This document shows positions 24,175 to 31,265 of a stretch of DNA of 33,956 bases, piece by piece. The translations under genes were made by a program, and so were the position numbers. Where the stretch lies: the NCBI GenBank assembly GCA_903847405.1, contig CAINDP010000210.1, forward strand, positions 1 through 33,956, given 5' to 3'. The DNA is from an uncultured Myxococcales bacterium (GTDB lineage Bacteria; Myxococcota_A; UBA9042; DTJE01). The stretch's first letter is position 1, and each line of letters begins with the position of its first letter. A model generated the notes under the pieces. That model made no database searches and had not been told where the DNA came from. It saw only the letters and a program-made list of their open reading frames with translations.

Positions 24175-24306
24175 GGCACGGTGCCAGCGCCTCGCCAGCA
24201 GTTCCCCGTTCACGAAGGGCCCGTAGACCTCCGCCGTGTCGAAGGACGTCACGCCGCGTTCCACGGCCGCCCGCAGCAAGGCGATCATTCGACCGGCGAC
24301 GTCACG
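24175..24306 (-). pseudogene. Aldo-keto reductase remnant
   Basis: The reverse strand encodes a short stretch (MIALLRAAVERG, VTSFDTAEVYGPF) that is the N-terminal part of aldo-keto reductases, including the catalytic Asp and Tyr of FDTAEVYG. After NGELL the frame is wrong. Restoring one G near 24195 gives GEALAP, which is the normal continuation. No start codon context and no further reductase sequence follow, because the flanks are the RebB-lipoprotein and the FG-GAP genes. This is a degraded fragment of about 45 codons. Confidence 0.8.
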
Positions 24307-24344
24307 GGGTGCTATCCTGCCGCCGACCCCCGGAGGAGGATACC

Positions 24345-25682
24345 GTGCGAAGCGCCCGATGGTTCATCGTCCTGCTGGCCCTGGCTGCCGCATGCTCGGG
24401 GACGGGACCGGCCGACACCCCGGGTGCGGACGTACCTGCGGACGCCATCGCGGATACCGTCGCGGACGTCCCCCCCGCCCTCCCGAAGTTCCGCCGCCAC
24501 GTCGTCGATGCCCAGGCGACCGGCGCGGCCTATGCCGAGGTGGCGGACCTGGACGGGGACGGCGTGCCGGAACTGGTGGTGTCGCTGTTCGGGAAGCCCG
24601 ACGACGCGAACTTCTACCCGGACGGCCAGGTCGTCGTATACAAGCGGGGCCAGGACCTGGACCACTGGACCCGGTCCGTCATCCTCTCGGGCGATCTGGG
24701 CGTGAAGTACCCGAACCGCCCCACCGTCGCGGACGTGAACGGCGACGGTCGCCCGGACGTCATCGTCGCGGCGGGCTTCCTGCTGTGCACGCTGTTCAGC
24801 GAGGACTACGCCTGCGGCAGCCTCCAATGGATGGAGCAGACCGAAACCGGCTGGACGCGCCACCTGCTGGTCGAGGGTACCGTGGACTTCTACCACCGCG
24901 GGCTGCTGCTGGATGTGGACGGGGACCACCGGGACGACCTGGTGACGGTGGCCGAGCACATGGTCGGCATGGCCGGCGACAACCAGGGCGCGGTCACGCG
25001 GTGGTTCAAGGGCGTCGATGGCGCCGACCGGTTCGATCCGGCGCCGCGGGACCTGGCGGCCGGCATGGGCAGCCTGTTCCAGGCGGTGGACGTCGATGGC
25101 GACGGCGACACGGACCTCTGCGCGGCCGAGTTTTTCGTGGCGGGGGAGTCGGTGGCCTGGCTGGAGCAGAAGGACGGCCAGTGGATCCACCACGTCATCG
25201 ACGCCGACAGCGGCCCGTCCATCCAGTTCGCCCTGGTACCGAACCTGTTCGGGGACGGCGTGGCGCGCGGCGTGGGTTCGAACCACGTGAACACGCAGGA
25301 CGACGCGACGGCCCCCGAATCGGCCATCCGCGTCTATGACCGCCCGGTGAATCCCGCGGACCCCTGGACGAAGCGGGTCGTTTCGCAGGGGATCCAGTCC
25401 GTCAAGTCGCCGGTGGGCGCGCCGCAGCAGGCGCCGGGCGTGTTCGGGTGGGGCGACATCGACGGCGACGGCCGGATTGACCTGGCCGTATCGGGCGACG
25501 GCGACCCTCGTGTCCTCTGGCTGCAGCAGGTCGCGCCCGGGCAATTTGAAACGCAGGTGCTGGAAGCCAGCCTGCCCGAGGCCAGCGGCATGCAGGTCGT
25601 GGATCTGGACGGCAACGGGACCCCCGAGATCGTCGTGACCGGCTACACCGACAACGTCGTGTACGTCTACGAGCGCGAGTAG
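24345..25682 (+). CDS. FG-GAP/VCBS-repeat lipoprotein
   Basis: This 445-residue protein starts at the GTG at 24345, five bases after GGAGGAGG. The signal peptide ends LALAAACSG, a good lipobox, and is followed by an Asp/Ala/Pro linker. At least six FG-GAP-type calcium-binding loops follow: VADLDGDGVPELVV, VADVNGDGRPDVIV, LLDVDGDHRDDLVT, AVDVDGDGDTDLCA, WGDIDGDGRIDLAV and VVDLDGNGTPEIVV. These build a seven-bladed integrin-like propeller on the cell surface, where such proteins bind ligands or partners. The ligand is unknown. A TATCCT element (24313-24318) inside the old reductase region may serve as its -10 element. Confidence 0.88.
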   Translation: MRSARWFIVLLALAAACSGTGPADTPGADVPADAIADTVADVPPALPKFRRHVVDAQATGAAYAEVADLDGDGVPELVVSLFGKPDDANFYPDGQVVVYKRGQDLDHWTRSVILSGDLGVKYPNRPTVADVNGDGRPDVIVAAGFLLCTLFSEDYACGSLQWMEQTETGWTRHLLVEGTVDFYHRGLLLDVDGDHRDDLVTVAEHMVGMAGDNQGAVTRWFKGVDGADRFDPAPRDLAAGMGSLFQAVDVDGDGDTDLCAAEFFVAGESVAWLEQKDGQWIHHVIDADSGPSIQFALVPNLFGDGVARGVGSNHVNTQDDATAPESAIRVYDRPVNPADPWTKRVVSQGIQSVKSPVGAPQQAPGVFGWGDIDGDGRIDLAVSGDGDPRVLWLQQVAPGQFETQVLEASLPEASGMQVVDLDGNGTPEIVVTGYTDNVVYVYERE

Positions 25683-25762
25683 CGGCGGCGGATGGTCTTT
25701 CAGGTGGCACCCCCCATGCCTGTCGTTGCTGCTACGGGAAATCGTGGTGGAGGCGGACGGAA

Positions 25763-26407
25763 TCACGCCCGGCGGCGGGCCTCCTCGGCCGACTGGCGCC
25801 GCAGTTCGCGACGCCCCGGCAGGCCCAGTTTCGTCAGGATCCGGTCGTAGTACGTTTCGATCGTCCGCACCGACAGGCCCATGTGCGCCGCGATCTCCTG
25901 GGACCGCGCTTCCGTGCCCAGCAGGCGGTACACCTGCAACTCCTGCGGGCTCAGGACGTCCTCCGGGTCCAGAACCGGGCCCCGGGCCAGGGCATCGGCC
26001 ATGGCACGAGCCGCCCGCGGGCTGAGGAAGCGCTCGCCGGCCCGGACGCGGCGCACGCACTCCGCCAGGATCTCGGGGTCCTCGGGCTTCGTCACGTACC
26101 CCATCGCCCCGGCCGCGAACGCCCGCCGGACGTTGTCGCTGTCCGCGTGGACCGAGTACACCACGGCACACATCCCCGGGAACCGGTCCCGCACGGCCGC
26201 CAGGAAGTCCAACCCGCTCCCCTCCTCCAGCGACAGGTCCAGGACCACGACCTCCACCGGCACCTGTCCCAGCAGCCGGATGGCATCCCGGGCCGTTCCC
26301 GCCTGCCCCACGACATCGAACCCGCCTTCCGACAACAGTCCCGCGATGCCCTGGCGCACCAGGGGATGATCGTCCAGCAGCAGCAGCCGTGTCCGGCCCG
26401 TGTTCAT
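25763..26407 (-). CDS. NarL/LuxR-family response regulator
   Basis: This 214-residue protein has a receiver domain with Asp12/Asp13 (LDDHP), phosphorylation site Asp57 (VVLDLSLEEGSG) and Lys107 (YVTKPED). A LuxR-type helix-turn-helix follows (LSPQELQVYRLL, EIAAHMGLSVRTIETYYDRI). The ATG at 26407 has GGAGG four bases upstream and overlaps the stop of the kinase gene by 4 bp, so the pair is made together. The open frame extends to 26566, but that part has no ribosome site. Phosphorylation by the kinase should control DNA binding. No target promoter can be named, although the duplicated upstream regions at 27.6 and 31 kb are near. Confidence 0.92.
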   Translation of the reverse strand: MNTGRTRLLLLDDHPLVRQGIAGLLSEGGFDVVGQAGTARDAIRLLGQVPVEVVVLDLSLEEGSGLDFLAAVRDRFPGMCAVVYSVHADSDNVRRAFAAGAMGYVTKPEDPEILAECVRRVRAGERFLSPRAARAMADALARGPVLDPEDVLSPQELQVYRLLGTEARSQEIAAHMGLSVRTIETYYDRILTKLGLPGRRELRRQSAEEARRRA

Positions 26408-27648
26408 GTTGCCTCCACCCTGGTCGGGATCCGGCATTCGATCCGGGTCCCCCGACTGTTCGTGCCCGGGCCCATCGCGAAGGTTCCGCCCACCCGTTCC
26501 GCCCGCCACGCCATCGTCCGCAGGCCCAGTCCCAGGCCCGACCCGCCGTCGGGCGGCAGGCCGCACCCGTCGTCCTCGACCCGCAACGTCATGCCGCCCG
26601 GATCCCGGACCAGGGTGACCTCGATCCGCCCCGCTGCCGAATGCCGCATGGCGTTCGCCATCGCCTCCTGGGCGATCCGGTAGGCCTGGAGCGCCTCGGC
26701 CGGATCAGGGGACGGGCCTTCCCCCTGGGACCGGAACGTCACCTCGGCCTCGCAGACGCCCGCCGCCCGCCGGACCAGATCGTCCAGGGCACCCACCAGG
26801 TCGCGGCCCGCCAGCGCACCCGGGCTCAGTTCCCGTGAAAGGTCATGGATCTCGCGGATGGCATCCCCGACCGACTCGACAATCCCCTCCATCACCTCGG
26901 GTTCCAGGCCCTTCCCGGTCTGCAGACGGGTCTGCGCGCGCCGGGCCCGGATCAGGATCCCCGTCAGGTCCTGGCAGACCCCGTCGTGCAGGTCGTGGCC
27001 GATGCGGCGCCGTTCCCGCTCCCCCACCTCGATCAGTTCGCCCTCCAGCCGGACCCGGGCCGCGGCCTCGTCCTGCAGGCGCTCGACGGCGACCTGCTCG
27101 CGGCGGAGGGTGCCGACCAGATGCTGGCAGAACCACGCCAGCAGCAGGACGATGGGCAGGCCGATCCCGACCGCAGCGACCGCATGAAACAGCCACTCCC
27201 CATCGAACCAGGGCGGCGCGGTCGTCGGAAGGATCCCGACCTCCGTTGCCCACAGGGCCGCCACCAGGAACCCGAAGTCGATCAAGGCCAGGACCAGCCC
27301 GGTCCGCACGCCCACCAGAAACAGCATCGGCAACGGAAAGACCAGCATGACCACCCGGAACTCGTGGAAGATCCCGGCGCGGTACAGCATGGCGCCGGCC
27401 CACACCCAGGACGACAGGACCAGCAGGACGGCGCGCAGGACGGTAGGTGCCCGCCGGAGCGCCGCGGCCGTCACCACGAGGGCCCACCCCGCCAGGGACA
27501 CGGCCTTGAGGACGGGCGGGATGGAAACGACCAGGATCGTCGGCAGGACCAGGACCCCCTGCACCACCGCGATCGCCAGTGTGTAGGCGTTCATCGCCTT
27601 CCGGCGCCACGGCCCGATCGGGTCCTTGTCCGAGGTCCAGTCGCCCAT
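26404..27648 (-). CDS. NarL-type sensor histidine kinase with membrane N-terminus
   Basis: This 414-residue kinase has five or six membrane segments between residues 20 and 178 and no large periplasmic domain, so it may sense something in or at the membrane. The HisKA_3 box RERRRIGHDLHDGVCQDLTG places the phosphorylated histidine at His221. The ATPase part has EAMANAMRHS (N box) and DDGCGLPP. It is coupled to the response regulator by a 4-bp overlap. The ATG at 27648 has AGGGGG four bases upstream. A second ATG at 27594 would remove 18 residues that lie partly in the duplicated 27625-27793 sequence, so the true start is open. Confidence 0.88.
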   Translation of the reverse strand: MGDWTSDKDPIGPWRRKAMNAYTLAIAVVQGVLVLPTILVVSIPPVLKAVSLAGWALVVTAAALRRAPTVLRAVLLVLSSWVWAGAMLYRAGIFHEFRVVMLVFPLPMLFLVGVRTGLVLALIDFGFLVAALWATEVGILPTTAPPWFDGEWLFHAVAAVGIGLPIVLLLAWFCQHLVGTLRREQVAVERLQDEAAARVRLEGELIEVGERERRRIGHDLHDGVCQDLTGILIRARRAQTRLQTGKGLEPEVMEGIVESVGDAIREIHDLSRELSPGALAGRDLVGALDDLVRRAAGVCEAEVTFRSQGEGPSPDPAEALQAYRIAQEAMANAMRHSAAGRIEVTLVRDPGGMTLRVEDDGCGLPPDGGSGLGLGLRTMAWRAERVGGTFAMGPGTNSRGTRIECRIPTRVEAT

Positions 27649-27793
27649 GCGTCCCCCTGTCCCGCCGCCATGCTGTCACGGCCGAAGGTCCGTGCAGAAG
27701 CCGTGGTTGTGCCGACACGATTGTACGCAAACACGCCTACATCGACGACCGCAGCCCCGCGGCTACACGGCTTTACGCGACCGGGATAGCCTG
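27625..27793 (+). repeat. Direct repeat, copy A: upstream region of the 27861 gene
   Basis: This 169-bp stretch aligns without gaps to 31026-31194 at a constant offset of 3401 bp. By eye about three-quarters of positions are identical. The best blocks are GTCCCGCCGCCATGC at 27659, GGTCCGTGCAGAAG at 27687, TGTACGCA at 27722 and CTACACGG at 27763. The left end runs into the kinase gene. It contains the candidate promoter. Confidence 0.85.
27764..27792 (+). promoter_or_regulatory. Candidate promoter of the pseudo-alkylsulfatase gene
   Basis: TACACG (27764-27769) and TAGCCT (27787-27792) are separated by 17 bp, within the best-kept part of the duplicated upstream region and at the same relative positions as in the second copy. 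The -35 element is poor, so an activator may be needed. Confidence 0.4.
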
Positions 27794-27860
27794 CCGTCGT
27801 CGCCAAGAGCCGCCTGCAGGGCGACCCGCTGGACGGTGGGCACGTACACGAGGAGACACC

Positions 27861-30800
27861 ATGAACGCAATCCGGATCCGGAGGTTCGCCACGGTCGCGG
27901 CACTCTTGCTGGCCGCCGCGGCCTTCCCCGGCGCGGCGTCGGCCGACGTCCTCGACACGCTGAGCCCGCACTGCATCGCGTCGTTCTGCGAGGGCTACGT
28001 CGGGGACCCCGGGGCGGTCGCCTGCGCGGACCTGGCCCAGGCGGACTGCCTGACGCGACAGAATTGCTGGTGGCGCGACACGACGGCGCAGAACGCGCTG
28101 GCCGAGTCGGCGGCGACGGACTTCGGCGGCCAGTTGCTGCACCCGTATTCGGGTTCCTACTCGGGCAAGGCCGTCGATGTCTGGGTCTGGAACGGGCTGG
28201 AGGGGACGAACGTCATCCTCGTCGTGTCGGGGACACAGTACTTCCAGATTGGCAACGGCGTTTCGGACCTGGTGCGCGACGAGGCCCTGGCGGCTTTCCA
28301 GGCCGGGATCCCCGGCTTCGAAACGCTGACGGCATACGGCTACCTCTACAACACCGCCGAACCGGGGGTCAACGGCTCGACCTGGACCTCCGACACCGCC
28401 ATTCCCGTGCACGTCGCGCAGAGTTGGGTGACCGAAGTGCAACTCCGAAACCTGGCCTTGAACGCCCACGCGGCACGCTCGGCCGCTGTGCTCGGCGCAG
28501 GCCTGTCCTGGGGGCCCGACGGGTTCCTCGGGGACGGGAGCCTGTACGGCTGGGACCTCAGCGCGCCCACGTCGCCGCAGAAGCCGAACTCGCCGGTCAG
28601 CGAGACGTCGACGACCACGATCGCCATGGACGGTTTCCCGATCTTCCTGATCCCGGGCGGCCTGCCGTCCATCGTCACCGTGTACCTCCCGGCCCAGAAG
28701 GTTCTGATCCCGGGCTGGCCGTTCGGCACGCACTTCCCCGACATCGCGCCGCTGGATCGCGCGCCGCTGGACCCGTACAACGTGGTCCGAACCCTGAACA
28801 CCTGGCTCTCCCTCAATCCGAACGCCGTGGTCCCGCAGTACGGACCACCTGTCCTCGGGAACGCCAGTTCCATGGCGATGCTGACGGCCCAGCGGGACGC
28901 GGTCAGCTACGTCCAGAACGAAACCTTGCGCCGCATGAACCTGGGCGAGGACGTGGACACGGTGGCCGCGACGCTGGCGCTGCCGTCGAACCTGGCGGAC
29001 AGCCCCTGGAACCAGCAGGTCGCGACGACCGTGCCCGGCGTGGTGCGCGGGATCTACGCGCTGCGCCTGGGCTGGTACGGCGGCCTGCCGGCGGACCTGG
29101 CGCTGAAGGGACTGACGCCCGCCGAGCAGGCGGCCCGGCTGGCCGGTGTCGGGGGCACGGCGGCCCTGCTGACGGCGGCGAAGTCGGCCCTGGACGAGAA
29201 GACGGACACGGGCGCCCGATGGGCGGCATACGCGGCCCACGCGGTGATGGTGGCGGACCCGAACGGGGACGCCCTGGCCGCGAAGTGCATCTACTGGAAT
29301 GCCCTGCGACGCCTGGCCTTCGCGACGCCCAGCGCCCGCGAGCGCAACCTGTTCCTGTCCGAGATCGGGGCGCTGGGCGACCTGGCCGGGACCTGCGGCG
29401 CGGACGACGACGCCGACGGCACGACGAACTGGCTCGACTGCTCGCCCCGGGACGCGGGCGTGAACCCGGGCGCCACCGAGGTCTGCGACGGCAAGGACAA
29501 TGACTGCAACGGGCAGGTGGACGACGGGATCGCCCCGGTGGGCACGGTGTGCGGCAGCGGCGCCTGCGAGGCCACCGGCATCCGCAGTTGCATCGGCGGC
29601 CAGATGGTGGACGACTGCCGGACGGGCACGCCGATGGCCGAGGCCTGCAACGACATCGACGACGATTGCAACGGGATTGCAGACGACGGGATTGCCCCGG
29701 TGGCGACGACGTGCGGCCAGGGCGCCTGCGAGGCCGCCGGCACCAGCGGGTGCATCGGTGGCGCGTGGGTCACGAACTGCGTGCCCGGTACGCCGTTGAT
29801 CGAGGTCTGCGACGGCATGGACAACGACTGCAACGGCGCGGTGGACGACGACATTCCGACGGTGCTGTCGCAGTGCGGCGTCGGCGCCTGCACCGCGTCC
29901 GGCACGTGGACCTGCGTCGGGGGCACGCTGGTGGACTCGTGCGTCCCGACGGCGCCGTCCGTCGAACTGTGCGACGGCATGGACAACGACTGCAACAGCA
30001 CCGTGGACGACATCGCACCCCTGCCCACGACCTGCGGCGTCGGCGCCTGCGCATCGACTGGCGCGTGGGCTTGCGTCGGCGGGACGCTGGTGGATTCCTG
30101 CACGGCCGGCACCCCCGGCTTCGAGGCCTGCGACGGGATCGACAACGACTGCAGTGGCGTGGCGGATGACGGGATCGCGCCGGTCCCGACGACGTGCGGC
30201 ATCGGGGCCTGCACGGAGACCGGAATCCTGGCGTGCGCGAACGGGACGTGGGCCGAACTCTGCGTGCCCGGCATGCCGGCGGCGGCGGACGCCACCTGCG
30301 ACGGGATCGACGACGACTGCGACGGGCAGACCGACGAGGACTACGTCCCGGCGAGGTGCGGCGTTGGCGCCTGCGCGTCTGCCAGCCGCTGCGTGGCCGG
30401 GGTCCCGGGCGTCTGCCTGCCCGGAAGCCCCGCCGCGGAGGTTCTGGACGGCATCGACAACGACTGCGACGGAATCATCGACGAGGGGACGGCGTGCACG
30501 GCGAACAGCCAGTGCGCGACCGGCTTCTGCGCCGACGGCGTCTGCTGCACGTCGGCCTGCGGCGGCGGGCTCGCCGGGGACTGCCTGGCCTGCAGCGTGG
30601 CAGCCGGCGCGGCTGTCGATGGCACCTGCGGCCCGGCCGCGATGGGGACGGCCTGCCGGGCGTCGGCGGGGGTCTGCGACACGGGCGAGGCGTGCGACGG
30701 GGCCTCGACGGCCTGCCCTACGGACCTCTTCAAGTCTTCCAGCAAGGTCTGCCGGGTTTCGGCGGGCGCGTGCGATCCGGCCGAGACCTGCACCGGAACC

Positions 30801-30989
30801 TCGGCCGCGTGCCCGGCTGACGCCTACAAGCCCGCCGGCACCGTCTGCCGGGCGGCCTCCGGTACCTGCGATCCTGCCGAAACCTGCACCGGCGCGAACG
30901 TCGGGTGCCCGGCCAACCGGTTCGTTCCCAGCGGCACCACCTGTGGCGCCGGAAGGATCTGCCAGAACGGCGCCTGCAAGAAGCGCTGA
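27861..30989 (+). CDS. Secreted alkylsulfatase-like pseudoenzyme with MopE and Cys-rich repeats
   Basis: This 1042-residue exported protein has a signal peptide with a likely cut after ASA near residue 29. Residues 70-330 follow the metallo-beta-lactamase part of SdsA1-type alkylsulfatases. The zinc motif HSHVDH should lie in the strand read here as AYGYLYNTAEPG (about 158-169), and the later ligand His is replaced in PQYGPPVLG (about 325). Residues about 343-525 match the alkylsulfatase dimerisation domain (QRDAVSYVQNETLRRMNLG, IYALRLGWYGGLPADL). Seven MopE-type motifs (CDGxDNDCNGxVDDG) lie between about 540 and 880, then a disintegrin-like Cys-rich tail. GAGGAG lies five bases before the ATG. 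It is probably catalytically dead and used for binding. Confidence 0.8.
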   Translation: MNAIRIRRFATVAALLLAAAAFPGAASADVLDTLSPHCIASFCEGYVGDPGAVACADLAQADCLTRQNCWWRDTTAQNALAESAATDFGGQLLHPYSGSYSGKAVDVWVWNGLEGTNVILVVSGTQYFQIGNGVSDLVRDEALAAFQAGIPGFETLTAYGYLYNTAEPGVNGSTWTSDTAIPVHVAQSWVTEVQLRNLALNAHAARSAAVLGAGLSWGPDGFLGDGSLYGWDLSAPTSPQKPNSPVSETSTTTIAMDGFPIFLIPGGLPSIVTVYLPAQKVLIPGWPFGTHFPDIAPLDRAPLDPYNVVRTLNTWLSLNPNAVVPQYGPPVLGNASSMAMLTAQRDAVSYVQNETLRRMNLGEDVDTVAATLALPSNLADSPWNQQVATTVPGVVRGIYALRLGWYGGLPADLALKGLTPAEQAARLAGVGGTAALLTAAKSALDEKTDTGARWAAYAAHAVMVADPNGDALAAKCIYWNALRRLAFATPSARERNLFLSEIGALGDLAGTCGADDDADGTTNWLDCSPRDAGVNPGATEVCDGKDNDCNGQVDDGIAPVGTVCGSGACEATGIRSCIGGQMVDDCRTGTPMAEACNDIDDDCNGIADDGIAPVATTCGQGACEAAGTSGCIGGAWVTNCVPGTPLIEVCDGMDNDCNGAVDDDIPTVLSQCGVGACTASGTWTCVGGTLVDSCVPTAPSVELCDGMDNDCNSTVDDIAPLPTTCGVGACASTGAWACVGGTLVDSCTAGTPGFEACDGIDNDCSGVADDGIAPVPTTCGIGACTETGILACANGTWAELCVPGMPAAADATCDGIDDDCDGQTDEDYVPARCGVGACASASRCVAGVPGVCLPGSPAAEVLDGIDNDCDGIIDEGTACTANSQCATGFCADGVCCTSACGGGLAGDCLACSVAAGAAVDGTCGPAAMGTACRASAGVCDTGEACDGASTACPTDLFKSSSKVCRVSAGACDPAETCTGTSAACPADAYKPAGTVCRAASGTCDPAETCTGANVGCPANRFVPSGTTCGAGRICQNGACKKR

Positions 30990-30997
30990 CGGGCGTG

Positions 30998-31022
30998 CCC
31001 GGTTCCGCGACGGCGAACCGGG
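30998..31022 (+). terminator. Terminator-like hairpin after the 27861 gene
   Basis: CCCGGTTC (30998-31005) and GAACCGGG (31015-31022) form a perfect 8-bp stem with a nine-base loop, starting eight bases after the stop. There is no T-run, so it may act as a 3'-end stabiliser or need a protein factor. Confidence 0.5.
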
Positions 31023-31025
31023 GCA

Positions 31026-31194
31026 GTTGTCGGAGGTCAAGTCGCCCCTGCATCCCTCTGTCCCGCCGCCATGCGGTCATGTCCGGGGGTCCGTGCAGAA
31101 GGCGGGGCCGTGCGGACACGCCTGTACGCATTTCCACGTACGCCGCTGACGGTATCCTTGCGTCTACACGGTTTTCCGGGACCGGACTATCCTG
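31026..31194 (+). repeat. Direct repeat, copy B: upstream region of the ubiquitin-domain gene
   Basis: This is the second copy of the 27625-27793 sequence, ungapped at +3401 bp. After it the two upstream regions differ, but they converge again at the ribosome site (GCGAGGAGACCCC here, ACGAGGAGACACC in copy A), each followed by ATGAAC. Confidence 0.85.
31165..31193 (+). promoter_or_regulatory. Candidate promoter of the ubiquitin-domain gene
   Basis: TACACG (31165-31170) and TATCCT (31188-31193) are separated by 17 bp, about 72 bp before the ATG at 31266. Spacing and position are the same as in the first copy. The -10 element matches four of six positions. Confidence 0.45.
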
Positions 31195-31265
31195 AACCCA
31201 CCGCCCAGGATCCGCCTACGGGCCACCCGAGGGGGCGGTGCACCCCGTACCCGCGAGGAGACCCC

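Noticed and set aside
27591-31040. An open frame of over 1100 codons on the reverse strand
   Set aside because: It is antisense to the signal-peptide protein at 27861 and has runs of Arg, Ala and Gly with no domain motifs. It is a GC-rich shadow frame.
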